Positions 1 to 8,475 of a stretch of 59,179 nt of DNA are shown here, one piece after another; within the stretch, counting starts at the first letter, position 1; each line of letters opens with the position of its first letter. This DNA is from an uncultured Phocaeicola sp. GTDB lineage: Bacteria; Bacteroidota; Bacteroidia; Bacteroidales; Bacteroidaceae. The stretch covers positions 1-59,179 of the forward strand of contig CALUJE010000019.1 in assembly GCA_944320885.1 (NCBI GenBank), in the 5' to 3' direction. The position numbers and the translations under genes were made by a program. The notes below the pieces were generated by a model. That model was given only the letters and a program-made list of their open reading frames with translations, ran no database searches and was not told the origin of the DNA.

Positions 1-119
1 AACTCAATTTTCATACCTCCGCTGAATGTTTCTTCAAAAATATTTCCTAATGTTGCACTTGCTGGTTGACTCTGCCGAGAAAAAATGTGCATCAGAATAT
101 GATATTTATAACAGGAATG

Positions 120-150
120 TTTGATTTTAGAAACTTTCTTGTTACTTTTG
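120..150 (+). promoter_or_regulatory. Bacteroidetes-type promoter of tRNA-Ser
   Basis: TTTG at 120-123 and TACTTTTG at 143-150 are separated by exactly 19 bp. This matches the Bacteroidetes primary sigma-factor consensus (-33 TTTG, -7 TAnnTTTG). Transcription would start near 157, about 28 nt before the tRNA. Nothing else convincing is seen in 1-184. Confidence 0.75.
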
Positions 151-184
151 CGCCCGACTTCAATGATAAAATCTTTATCAATCA

Positions 185-272
185 GGAGAGATGCTCGAGT
201 GGTTGAAGAGGCACGCCTGGAAAGCGTGTATACGCCTAAAGCGTATCGGGGGTTCGAATCCCCCTCTCTCCG
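185..272 (+). tRNA. tRNA-Ser: tRNA-Ser (anticodon GGA)
   Basis: An 88-nt class II tRNA. The acceptor stem pairs GGAGAGA (185-191) with TCTCTCC (265-271), with discriminator G at 272. The anticodon stem is CACGC/GCGTG around loop CTGGAAA, giving anticodon GGA, which reads UCC and UCU. The T arm carries GGTTCGAATCC. A long variable arm lies between the anticodon and T arms, as expected for serine tRNA. CCA is not encoded (C at 273 is followed by AA), so the end must be added after transcription. It has its own promoter and terminator. Confidence 0.97.
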
Positions 273-285
273 CAAGATTGTTTAC

Positions 286-316
286 AAACCGCTGAAAAAT
301 CAGTGGTTTTTCTTTT
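286..316 (+). terminator. Intrinsic terminator of tRNA-Ser
   Basis: AAACCGCTGA (286-295) pairs with TCAGTGGTTT (300-309) with one G-T wobble and an AAAA loop, followed by a T-rich tail. It lies just after the tRNA on the same strand. Confidence 0.75.
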
Positions 317-499
317 ATCTATACGTATTATTCACCTTTTTACTTTCCCTTCGCTTCTTGGAAAATCATATAAAAATCAGGCAACGCTCCAGCAGTTTGT
401 TTTTTATTAAGATAAACGTTTGTGAAACTAAACCGGCTAGGAATGTTTTTTCTGTTGGATGCATTGCCTGGTATGTTGCTTTAAGATAAAATCATTCGT

Positions 500-1282
500 C
501 TAGAAAGAGAACAATTGTATGCCTATCTGGAAATATCCCTTACTGCTTTGGGGATTGAATAATGCCAATGCTGTGATAGGGAAGTTTCTCTTGAAGGCTG
601 TAAGGTTGTATGTCGTTGTGAGAGTTACCTGCACAATTCCGGCAGTATCGCCATAGAAGTTTCTTTGGGTAGTCTTTCCGTTTTCATCTTTTGCAGGAGA
701 TAAGGCAAATGCACCTCCGATACCCGGCTTGATTTCCCATTTGTCATTTTTCCAGATTGGATAATCCAGGCATACCAGAGTGGAGTACAGGTTCTTGGTG
801 TTTTGTACATCACGGTCTCTTCCGTATAGAACGGTAGCCCAACTGATGGTTAACGGAAACTTTTCACTGATGGTATAAGCCAGCGAAGCATCGATAAAGT
901 GACCCGTTTCTCTGGCTTCGTAGTTAAAGAATTCTCTGTTGTTGTAAGTTGCTCCGGGTGAATAGTTGTAAATATCCCATATGGCAAAGCTGAATCGGTT
1001 CTTGGTGAATGAAACATAGAAGTCCAATTCCTTGTAATCTCCGTTTACATCGGTTCCTCCCCATAGACCGCCACGAAAGTATTGGTTCTTGTCTGCAACG
1101 GAAAGATCGGTAGTTATAACCATTCCGTCAGCAACTTGCATTCCACGCCATAAATGCATGTTCTTGAGTTCGGCTTTCAAGTTTACCTGTGCTTGTGCAT
1201 GTGCTGAGCCACAAAATGAAATGAACAGTAAAAAGCACACGAGACTGTTCAATGTGACTTTGTTAAAACCTGATGTTTTCAT
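500..1282 (-). CDS. Predicted outer-membrane beta-barrel protein (TorF/Gcw_chp-like)
   Basis: A 260-residue protein with a Sec signal peptide ending near AHAQA (about residue 30). The rest is alternating short aromatic-rich strands. It begins with a 'LWRGMQ' segment, followed by a 'GGLWGG' strand and repeated pairs such as 'LDFYVSF' and 'FSFAIWD'. This resembles the Gcw_chp/TorF family of small barrels of unknown function, but the family assignment is from pattern only. It ends in 'IGIQLFSF', a terminal aromatic residue typical of outer-membrane barrels recognised by the BAM machinery. It stands alone, between the tRNA and the divergent ExbB operon. No substrate can be inferred. Confidence 0.7.
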   Translation of the reverse strand: MKTSGFNKVTLNSLVCFLLFISFCGSAHAQAQVNLKAELKNMHLWRGMQVADGMVITTDLSVADKNQYFRGGLWGGTDVNGDYKELDFYVSFTKNRFSFAIWDIYNYSPGATYNNREFFNYEARETGHFIDASLAYTISEKFPLTISWATVLYGRDRDVQNTKNLYSTLVCLDYPIWKNDKWEIKPGIGGAFALSPAKDENGKTTQRNFYGDTAGIVQVTLTTTYNLTAFKRNFPITALALFNPQSSKGYFQIGIQLFSF

Positions 1283-1523
1283 GATATATGTTTTTTAATT
1301 AAAAAAAATCTCTCTGACTCCAGCCCCTGAATCCTTTGGTATCTGTTTCTTTTTTATAGGTTTTATGAATGCATTTTTATGGTGAATATCTGTTTATTGA
1401 TTTGATGCTCCTAATATATGCATTTTATTTATATTTCACAATCAGTGCAGATATTTATATTCGGTTTTTGTGTTAAAAATGAAGGAATAGTGATGATGAT
1501 GTGAATTTTACATTCACTCAAAC

Positions 1524-1553
1524 TATGAATTTCAAAAACATGCTGTACCTTTG
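1524..1553 (+). promoter_or_regulatory. Probable promoter of the exbB operon, in a 406-bp gap
   Basis: TACCTTTG at 1546-1553 is a full -7 match. TATG at 1524-1527, 18 bp upstream, is a one-mismatch -33 element. Transcription would start near 1560, giving a leader of about 125 nt before the ATG at 1689. The rest of the gap 1283-1688 between the divergent genes is AT-rich. I see no gene or RNA in it. Confidence 0.5.
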
Positions 1554-1688
1554 AACCTGACTTTTCAAATTGGTATCAAGAAAAACTGATATGCAGGAAT
1601 GAATGTCCTTTCTGAAAAGTAATTGGTACATTGATAATGTATTGTTGGATTTTAATGTAAAAGACTTAATTCGTTAAAACATAAATCA

Positions 1689-2489
1689 ATGAAAAAACTG
1701 ATAATAGGTTTTCTGGCGGTTGTTCTTTTTGTGATATCGGATGCATCTGTTTATGCACAGGATGTAACATCGATGGCCGGTGATTCTGTAGTAATAGTAG
1801 ATTCTCTTTTAAACGAACAGGTTGAAATGAATGAAGCGGCTCCTTCTGCAGGTTTTCATCAGGTACTGAAGGAAAAGTTCATAGAAGGGAATGCGGGCTT
1901 TATGTCGTTGGTAGCTATAGTCCTGGTTCTCGGTCTGGCTTTGTGCATAGAGCGTATTATTTACTTGAGCCTTGCCGATATAGATTCGAAACGTTTATTG
2001 GAAAAAATAGAAAAATCACTTCAGGATAAGGATGTGGAAAGTGCAAAAGAGCTGTGCAGAAATACACGTGGGCCGGTTGCTTCCATCTGTTATCAGGGAT
2101 TGTTGAGAATAAATGAACGCATAGATGTGATAGAGCGTTCTATCGTGGCTTATGGAACAGTGCAGTCCGGTTATCTGGAGAAAGGCTGTTCGTGGATTAC
2201 CTTATTTATAACCATAGCTCCTTCATTGGGGTTCTTGGGTACTGTAATAGGAATGGTAATGGCTTTTGATGATATAGAGAGTGCGGGGGAAATGTCGTCG
2301 GCAATAGTAGCCGGAGGTATGAAAGTGGCCTTGATTACTACCATATTCGGACTGATTGTTGCCTTGATACTGCAAATCTTCTATAACTATATTCTGTCAA
2401 AAATAGAATCGATCAATGCGCAGATGGAAGATGCGGCCATTTCTTTGCTGGATATGATTTTAAAATATCATTCAACTTCAAAAGACTGA
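1689..2489 (+). CDS. exbB: ExbB/TolQ-type proton channel subunit
   Basis: A 266-residue MotA/TolQ/ExbB-family inner-membrane protein. A cleavable-looking N-terminal hydrophobic segment (residues 1-23, ending VYAQ) is followed by a periplasmic stretch. A transmembrane (TM) segment lies near 75-95 ('FMSLVAIVLVLGLAL'), then a cytoplasmic loop, then the conserved family core ('TLFITIAPSLGFLGTVIGM', about 177-195, then 'VAGGMKVALITTIFGL'). With ExbD it converts proton-motive force into work for TonB-dependent outer-membrane transport. It is the first gene of a four-gene operon with the next genes 2-5 bp apart. No tonB is in the window, so its partner is encoded elsewhere. Confidence 0.9.
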   Translation: MKKLIIGFLAVVLFVISDASVYAQDVTSMAGDSVVIVDSLLNEQVEMNEAAPSAGFHQVLKEKFIEGNAGFMSLVAIVLVLGLALCIERIIYLSLADIDSKRLLEKIEKSLQDKDVESAKELCRNTRGPVASICYQGLLRINERIDVIERSIVAYGTVQSGYLEKGCSWITLFITIAPSLGFLGTVIGMVMAFDDIESAGEMSSAIVAGGMKVALITTIFGLIVALILQIFYNYILSKIESINAQMEDAAISLLDMILKYHSTSKD

Positions 2490-2494
2490 TAGCC

Positions 2495-2953
2495 ATGTTA
2501 CATCCATTCTATAAGATATCTCATACGGTCTTGTATGTTTTATTGGGAATCATACTGATTTCTGTTGCTCTTTTCTATGGAGTGGGATATGATAATGAGC
2601 GGCCATTATATACAGACGTATTGATAGTGCTTGTTTATGGCATGCTTTTTCTGGCCTTGCTGGTAACGATGGTTGCTGTTTTCTTTCAGTTTGTCCATGC
2701 CTGGAAACTTAACAGGAAGAGAGCTCATCGTTTGTTATGGGGAGTTGTCTTGTTTGCGGCACTTTTCGGGGTAACTTATTTGCTGTCGTCTGATGAGCCG
2801 GTGATGGCTCAGGGTAAGGTATATGACAATGTATTTTGGCTGAGGACGGTAGACATGTTGCTTTATGCAGTCTATTTGTTGCTGGGCATAGCTCTGCTGT
2901 GCATTATTGGTGCCGTAACCAAGGTATTTAAACGTATTCGCATAAAACGATAG
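2495..2953 (+). CDS. Four-TM membrane protein within the exb operon
   Basis: A 152-residue protein of no recognised family. Four hydrophobic segments are visible at about 12-30, 42-68, 80-98 and 117-140. The C-terminus is strongly basic (KVFKRIRIKR), suggesting a cytoplasmic end. It starts 5 bp after exbB and stops 4 bp before the first exbD, so it is almost certainly co-translated with the proton-channel genes. An accessory role in that complex is inference from position only. Confidence 0.75.
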   Translation: MLHPFYKISHTVLYVLLGIILISVALFYGVGYDNERPLYTDVLIVLVYGMLFLALLVTMVAVFFQFVHAWKLNRKRAHRLLWGVVLFAALFGVTYLLSSDEPVMAQGKVYDNVFWLRTVDMLLYAVYLLLGIALLCIIGAVTKVFKRIRIKR

Positions 2954-2957
2954 CCTT

Positions 2958-3551
2958 ATGTGGAACAGAAGAACAAAACGCGATATTCCGGAGATAAATG
3001 CGACGTCGACTGCCGATATGGCTTTTATGTTGCTGGTGTTTTTCTTGCTGACAACATCGATGGAAAAGGAAAAGGTTATTCCAAGGATATTGTCTCCGGC
3101 CAATGATTCGGTTATGGTCTCAAAACCAGTTCAGGTAAAGAAAAGGAATTTGCTGGAGATAAAGATAAATGCTTCCGGTGAGATCTTGTGCAATGACAGA
3201 ACTGTTGCCATAACTGACCTGGAAGAGACCGTAAGGTTATTTATAGAAAACCCTGAAAATGATTCTTCTCTTCCGGAAAAGCATGTACGTAATATACCTC
3301 TTTTGGGTGATGTGACTGTTACTGACGGACATGTAATAGCTATTCGTTATGACGAGGACACGGATTACCATTCTTATTTTGAGGTTCAGAATAAAGTGAT
3401 AAACGTTTACCGGGAACTTCGTGAGGAACTTTGTCATAAAGCTTTTCATTGTGAATATAAGGATGCCGATACGGATGAGAAAGAAGCTTTGAGGGCATAC
3501 TACCCACAGCGCATATCAGAGTCTATGATAATAAGGAAAGGAGACAGGTAA
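2958..3551 (+). CDS. exbD: ExbD/TolR biopolymer transport protein, long form
   Basis: A 197-residue ExbD-family protein: short cytoplasmic N-terminus, one TM helix near 19-37 ('TADMAFMLLVFFLLTTS') and a periplasmic domain. The TM aspartate expected for proton translocation is present (in 'TADMAF'). The periplasmic part is longer than in ordinary ExbD (about 140 residues), with an acidic insert around 'YDEDTDYHSYFE' before a helix resembling the ExbD dimer interface. Its TGA/ATG junction overlaps the start of the second exbD at 3551, suggesting coupled translation and possibly a heterodimer. Confidence 0.87.
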   Translation: MWNRRTKRDIPEINATSTADMAFMLLVFFLLTTSMEKEKVIPRILSPANDSVMVSKPVQVKKRNLLEIKINASGEILCNDRTVAITDLEETVRLFIENPENDSSLPEKHVRNIPLLGDVTVTDGHVIAIRYDEDTDYHSYFEVQNKVINVYRELREELCHKAFHCEYKDADTDEKEALRAYYPQRISESMIIRKGDR

Positions 3552-3997
3552 TGGGAATGTTCAGGCCAGACAAGCGGAGAAAGGTTCCGGGTATCAATAC
3601 TTCTTCATTACCCGATTTGATATTTACAATCTTATTCTTTTTTATGATTGTTACCAACATGCGCAATTCAAATCCGCATACACCATTATTGTATCCGGAA
3701 GGGAAGACTCTCGAAAAGAACATGAGATCTCAATTGTCACATTATATATATGTAGGAATGAAAGACGGAAAAGAGTATGTACAATTGGATGATAAGGAGA
3801 TTCGCCTGAGTGACTTGGAGACTTGTCTGATGGAAACAGTACGGCATACGGAGGAAGATTTGCGGCCCCAGCTTTCACTTTCTTTGGGAATAGATGGGCA
3901 GATGCCGATGGGGATAGTGGAAAAAGTGAGAGTTGCGATAAAGAAAAGTGGCATATTGCATGTAAATTATATTGGTAAGGAGACGACAGCCAATTGA
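3551..3997 (+). CDS. exbD: ExbD/TolR biopolymer transport protein, short form
   Basis: A 148-residue ExbD-family protein with a single TM helix near 20-40 ('LPDLIFTILFFFMIVTNM'). This includes the conserved membrane aspartate. A periplasmic ExbD domain follows, ending in the typical 'VRVAIKKSGI...VNYIG' motif. It shares one base with the preceding exbD and is last in the operon. Paired ExbD genes after one ExbB are common in Bacteroidetes; whether they form one complex is inferred. Confidence 0.88.
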   Translation: MGMFRPDKRRKVPGINTSSLPDLIFTILFFFMIVTNMRNSNPHTPLLYPEGKTLEKNMRSQLSHYIYVGMKDGKEYVQLDDKEIRLSDLETCLMETVRHTEEDLRPQLSLSLGIDGQMPMGIVEKVRVAIKKSGILHVNYIGKETTAN

Positions 3998-4337
3998 TTT
4001 TATTTATATAAATATTAGAAAAAACTCGAATCTCTTTTTTAGTTTTATAGGTTAAATTTTTAACAGAGGAATATTTCGGGGTGAAAAATTATAAGTGTTA
4101 TTTTGATAATATAAATGAGAACATATTTTGGTTTTGAACCATAAATTATCTTCTTTCTAAAGGATGCTTTGCTGAAAAAATGTCAAAAAGTTATTGAGCT
4201 TTTGCAAAAAAAGAAAAGTTAACTATTTTCTTCTCCTTTTTTATTATCTGTTTTAACTATTTAAGCGTTTAACTTGTTTGTTTATGTTTTAAAAGACTTA
4301 CATTTGCGTTCATATAAACATTAACTATCAAACAAAT
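3998..4337 (+). promoter_or_regulatory. Intergenic region with promoter for the M16 peptidase
   Basis: This 340-bp AT-rich gap holds no gene I can support. TTTG at 4277-4280 and TACATTTG at 4299-4306, 18 bp apart, make a good Bacteroidetes promoter. It would start transcription near 4313, giving a leader of about 25 nt to the ATG at 4338. No convincing terminator for the exb operon is seen, only the short palindrome TATTTATATAAATA near 4000. Confidence 0.6.
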
Positions 4338-7163
4338 ATGAAGAAGAGATTATTTTTTCTGCCTTTGCTCTTCATTTGTCTATTGGGATATGCCCAGCAG
4401 ATAAATTGGAACGAAGCTCTGCCTACTGATTCAAAAGTTTTGGTTGGCAAATTACCTAACGGCATGACTTATTATCTTCGTCATAACGAAGAACCTAAGG
4501 AACGTGCTAGTTTTTACATTATCCGTAATGCCGGTGCATTGTTGGAAAATGACGATCAGGATGGATTGGCTCACTTCCTTGAGCATATGGCTTTTAACGG
4601 CAGTAAGAACTTCCCGGGAAACAGCATGATTGCTACATTGGAACGTCATGGTATTTCTTTCGGTGGTAATTTAAATGCTTATACTACTCAAGATGAAACA
4701 GTATACAATATCAGTTCTGTACCTGTAAAAGATGAGGCTCTTATTGATACTTGTTTGCTCGTATTGCATGACTGGTCATATTATTTGACTTTGAGTGATG
4801 AGGAAATAGATGAGGAACGTGGCGTTATAACCGAAGAATGGCGTACACGTAACAACAGCTCTTCACGTATGCGTAATCAGATTATGCCGGTCATACTGAA
4901 AGGTTCCAAACATGCAGAACGCGATGTTATCGGTGATTTGAACGTAATCCAGAATTTCAAACCGGAAGTTATCCGTGAATTCTATCATAAATGGTATCGT
5001 ACCGATTTGCAGGCTATTGCCATTGTCGGTGATTTTGACGTAGCGAAGATGGAACAAAAGATTAAGGATGTTTTCTCTTCTATTCCTGCAATTAAGAATC
5101 CGGAAAAACGTCCTTTCTTCGAAATTCCTTCACATGAAGAAACTTATTATGTATTGGCTACGGATAAAGAAGCTACCAGCTCAGGTATACAATATATGCG
5201 CGTGTTCCGTGATGAGGAAAATGACGGTGACGGAACAGTTACTTATCAGGATATCAAGAATGGTTTGATGGCCAATTTCTTTAATTCAATGGTAGGTAGC
5301 CGTATCTCTGAGATGATACAGAAAGGTGATGCTCCGTTCTTGAGCGCTTCAATAGGATATGGAGGCATGGCTCGCGGTTATTCTTCTTATACATTGTCTG
5401 CAACTGCGAAACCCAATCAGGAAAAGGAAGCTCTGGAAGCTGTTATCAGAGAAAACGAGCGTATCATTCAGCATGGATTTACACAGTCTGAATTGGACCG
5501 CGTGAAGACAAATACGTTGGTTGGCTTGCGTTCTGCATTAAAGGGAGCCGACAAGATAAACAACGAACAGTATATAAAGGATATGCAGGCTAATTTCCTT
5601 GAAAAAGCCGGAATGGTAACAATTCAGGATTATGTTGCTGCTGCAGAAAAGATTATTCCGTTGATTACAGCAGAAGAAGTTGCTGCACAAGTAAAGAAAT
5701 GGTGGACTCCGGACAACCGTTCAATAGTAATTATGGGTCCGAGTGAAGGTGTTACTCATTTGACTGAGAAGGAAGCACGCGATATCATTGCTGCTACTGA
5801 AGGAAAAGCTGTAGAGGCTTATAAGGATAATGTAGTAAGCGGAAGCTTGATTGCTGAAGATTTGACAGGCTCTAAGATTGTTGCTGTGAAGGAACTTCCG
5901 CAATTCAATGCTGAAGAGTGGACTTTGGCAAACGGTGCTAAGGTTATATATCGCAAGGCTGATTTCGAAAAGGATAATATTGCTCTGAGCGCATACAGTG
6001 CCGGTGGTTCATCTCTATATGAAGATTTGGATTTGTTGGCTGCAGCCAGTGAAGTCGGTGGATTTGTAGGTGCATACGGATTAGGAGATTATGATGCAAT
6101 TGCTTTACGTAAGGTTCTGACCGGAAAGAAAGCCGGATGTTCTGTAGCTATTGGTTCTTTGTATGAAACTGTTTCCGGTTCTGCTACTCCTCAGGATTTT
6201 GAAACTATGATGCAGCTTTTGTATCTCCGTTTCCAGAAACCGCGTTTTGACTCACAAGCTCACGATGTTATTATCGAACGTAACAGAATTCGTGTAAAAC
6301 AGATGGAAGGACAGCCTCAGAAAATGATGCAGGATTCTATTTCTATGATTGCTGCCAACTATAATCCTCGCGTAATGTTGTATAACGATGCATACCTGGA
6401 TAAGCTTACTTTGGACAAGATGGAAAAAGTTTATCGTGACCGTATCAGTGATGCAAGCGACTTTACTTTCTTCATTGTTGGAAATGTAGACAAAGAAGTT
6501 GTTAAACCGATGGTTGAAAAGTATATTGGTTCTATTCCGTCATTGAATCGTAATGAGAAATGGATTGACCGTAAAGTAAGAGGTCCGAAAGGTAAAGTAG
6601 AAAAAGTATTGTACTTCCCGTTGGAAAATCCGAAATCAACTGTATTGTTGGCATTCAACAAAGAAATGAAGTATGATTTGAAGGATGCTTATTGCACCAA
6701 TATTCTGAGCAATATTCTTACAAACCGTTATACCAAGAGTATTCGTGAGGAGCAAGGCGGTACATATGGTGTAGGTGTATCAGGTTCTGTTTCTCGTGAG
6801 CCGGTTACATCTTACTCAATAGAAATGAGCTTCGATTGTGATCCGGACAAGGCAGCAACTTTGAAACCGTTGTTGTATGTTGAAGTAGAGAAAGTAATGA
6901 AAGAGGGTGTAACAACCGAAGAGTTGGATAAGGTTGTGAAGAACGCTTTGAAAGAAAGCGAGCAATCTAAGAACCACAATTCATACTGGATGTCTGTATT
7001 GAATAATTATTATCGTACAGGAATCAATATTGCAGATCCGAAGAATTATGAGGATATCTTGAAAGCATTGACTCCGAAAGATGTTCAAAACTTTGCAAAG
7101 AAATTCTTTAAAGATGCAAATGTTATTGATTTGATTCTGGCACCAACTTCTGATAAAAAATAA
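4338..7163 (+). CDS. Periplasmic M16-family zinc metallopeptidase
   Basis: A 941-residue protein with a signal peptide ending YAQ (about residue 20). It has the two-half (pseudo-repeat) layout of M16B/pitrilysin-type peptidases. The inverted zinc motif HxxEH is HFLEH at 79-83. The downstream acidic helix 'EEIDEERGVITEEW' supplies the third zinc ligand region. The C-terminal half (from about 510) retains the fold ('RKADFEKDNIALSAYSAGG', later 'EEQGGTYGVGVSG', the R/Y substrate-binding element) but has no HxxEH. Clam-shell M16 enzymes degrade peptides up to a few kDa. Single gene with its own promoter and terminator; no link to the pectin locus. Confidence 0.93.
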   Translation: MKKRLFFLPLLFICLLGYAQQINWNEALPTDSKVLVGKLPNGMTYYLRHNEEPKERASFYIIRNAGALLENDDQDGLAHFLEHMAFNGSKNFPGNSMIATLERHGISFGGNLNAYTTQDETVYNISSVPVKDEALIDTCLLVLHDWSYYLTLSDEEIDEERGVITEEWRTRNNSSSRMRNQIMPVILKGSKHAERDVIGDLNVIQNFKPEVIREFYHKWYRTDLQAIAIVGDFDVAKMEQKIKDVFSSIPAIKNPEKRPFFEIPSHEETYYVLATDKEATSSGIQYMRVFRDEENDGDGTVTYQDIKNGLMANFFNSMVGSRISEMIQKGDAPFLSASIGYGGMARGYSSYTLSATAKPNQEKEALEAVIRENERIIQHGFTQSELDRVKTNTLVGLRSALKGADKINNEQYIKDMQANFLEKAGMVTIQDYVAAAEKIIPLITAEEVAAQVKKWWTPDNRSIVIMGPSEGVTHLTEKEARDIIAATEGKAVEAYKDNVVSGSLIAEDLTGSKIVAVKELPQFNAEEWTLANGAKVIYRKADFEKDNIALSAYSAGGSSLYEDLDLLAAASEVGGFVGAYGLGDYDAIALRKVLTGKKAGCSVAIGSLYETVSGSATPQDFETMMQLLYLRFQKPRFDSQAHDVIIERNRIRVKQMEGQPQKMMQDSISMIAANYNPRVMLYNDAYLDKLTLDKMEKVYRDRISDASDFTFFIVGNVDKEVVKPMVEKYIGSIPSLNRNEKWIDRKVRGPKGKVEKVLYFPLENPKSTVLLAFNKEMKYDLKDAYCTNILSNILTNRYTKSIREEQGGTYGVGVSGSVSREPVTSYSIEMSFDCDPDKAATLKPLLYVEVEKVMKEGVTTEELDKVVKNALKESEQSKNHNSYWMSVLNNYYRTGINIADPKNYEDILKALTPKDVQNFAKKFFKDANVIDLILAPTSDKK

Positions 7164-7181
7164 TCTCTCTGATTAAGTTAT

Positions 7182-7220
7182 AAAGAAAGGCTGTCCTTAA
7201 TAATAAGGATAGCCTTTCTT
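7182..7220. terminator. Bidirectional terminator between M16 peptidase and hemW
   Basis: AAGAAAGGCTGTCCTTA (7183-7199) and TAAGGATAGCCTTTCTT (7204-7220) form a 17-bp stem with one wobble and an ATAA loop. T-rich sequence follows on the plus strand and A-rich sequence precedes it. It sits between two convergent genes and can serve both. Confidence 0.85.
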
Positions 7221-7228
7221 CTTTTTTC

Positions 7229-8368
7229 CTATTCATCTTCTACCCATAATAAATCGCTCATAATTCCGTCAGAAATGAAAATGCCTTTTTGGGTGAGGTG
7301 CATTCTTCCGTCTTCAATGACCAATAAGTTTTGTTGCAGGTATGGCGCTGCATTCTTCAGGCAGAATGTATATAGCTGCATACCCATTGTCTCTTTAAGC
7401 TTGTCTAGCAAAAGACCGTCTTTGGTGCGTATGGAGGTTATGATTAAATCGTTATATCGTGTATGGATATCTAATTCCTCTATCTCGTAAGGAACTGTAT
7501 CATGACTGATTTCCTGAATGTATTCTTCCAGTGATGAAACATTCCATTGGCGGGAAATCCCGTTGTATGAATGGGCAGAAGGACCGCATCCTATATAATT
7601 CTTTCCGGTCCAGTAACTGGAATTATGTTTGGACCGCATTCCGGGTAATGCAAAATTAGAAATCTCATAATGTTCGTAGCCGGCTTTGGTAAGCCTGTCT
7701 ATCAACATTTCGAAAAACAGTATGCTTTTGTCTTCGTCGGCTTCATTTACGACATGTTGTTCTTTTAATTGCCAAAGAGGAGTATTCTCTTCGAAGATAA
7801 GATGGTATGCCGATATGTGTGTTACATTAAGCTGTATAGCCTGGTCAAGATCGTGATTCCAAGTATCGGCAGTTTCTCCGGGCAGACCGTATATCAGGTC
7901 AATACTGATGTTTTGAAATCCTTCTTCCTGACATTGCTTTACAGCCTGGATAGCCTGTTGTGCGGAGTGGCGCCGGTGCAGTAAATTCAATATGTCGTCA
8001 TTGAATGTCTGTATCCCTATGCTTATTCGGTTAAAGGGAGCTTTGCGAAGCATTTGGATGTATTCTGTTGTGAGATCATCCGGATTGGCTTCAATGGTTA
8101 TTTCCGGTGATTCAATAACGTCGTAGTTTCTGTATATGGTATTGAAGACCTTTTGAAAATGCTTTTCTTCCAGTTGCGAAGGAGTCCCTCCTCCCCAGTA
8201 GATTGTTTCTATCTTTTCGCCTTTGGGAATATATTCAGTCCGAAGCTCCAGTTCGTGGCAGAGAGCATCAATATAAGCATCCTTTTTGTTTTCCTGTGTT
8301 GTAGAGTAAAAATCGCAGTAGATGCATCGTTTCTTGCAAAAGGGGATGTGTAGATAAATACCAGCCAT
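7229..8368 (-). CDS. hemW: HemW-type radical SAM heme chaperone
   Basis: A 379-residue radical SAM protein. The [4Fe-4S] motif CxxxCxxC is C11, C15, C18. The fourth position is phenylalanine (C-D-F) rather than the extra cysteine of HemN (CxC), which marks HemW rather than true coproporphyrinogen III dehydrogenase. Other family features are 'IYWGGGTPSQL', 'EANPDDLT', 'RISIGIQTFND' and the C-terminal HemN_C winged region ('TKDGLLLDKL'). HemW binds and delivers heme in the cytoplasm. It is often annotated as oxygen-independent coproporphyrinogen oxidase. Length is normal. Confidence 0.92.
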   Translation of the reverse strand: MAGIYLHIPFCKKRCIYCDFYSTTQENKKDAYIDALCHELELRTEYIPKGEKIETIYWGGGTPSQLEEKHFQKVFNTIYRNYDVIESPEITIEANPDDLTTEYIQMLRKAPFNRISIGIQTFNDDILNLLHRRHSAQQAIQAVKQCQEEGFQNISIDLIYGLPGETADTWNHDLDQAIQLNVTHISAYHLIFEENTPLWQLKEQHVVNEADEDKSILFFEMLIDRLTKAGYEHYEISNFALPGMRSKHNSSYWTGKNYIGCGPSAHSYNGISRQWNVSSLEEYIQEISHDTVPYEIEELDIHTRYNDLIITSIRTKDGLLLDKLKETMGMQLYTFCLKNAAPYLQQNLLVIEDGRMHLTQKGIFISDGIMSDLLWVEDE

Positions 8369-8414
8369 AATAAATGAATCCTATATTTTTTGCAAAGTTA
8401 ATAACTTGCAGGAA

Positions 8415-8449
8415 TAAAAAAACCGCTCATTTTTTATGAAATGAGCGGT
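8415..8449 (-). terminator. Intrinsic terminator of the MFS transporter gene
   Basis: ACCGCTCATTT (8422-8432) and AAATGAGCGGT (8439-8449) form a perfect 11-bp stem. On the minus strand the stem is followed by a run of T (A run at 8415-8422 on plus). It lies 26 bp after the transporter stop. Confidence 0.85.
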
Positions 8450-8475
8450 CCTTATTTTGATTTGTACAAGATTGA

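Noticed and set aside
1..14. Possible start of a minus-strand gene (ATG at 12-14) running off the left edge
   Set aside because: Only four codons are inside the window, and no -7 box was found at a suitable distance; cannot be supported.
121..489. 122-residue plus-strand frame at the left end
   Set aside because: It runs straight through the tRNA-Ser gene and its promoter and terminator; no signal or family pattern.
7229..8368. True coproporphyrinogen III dehydrogenase (HemN)
   Set aside because: The cluster motif is CxxxCxxC followed by D-F, not the CxC form of HemN.
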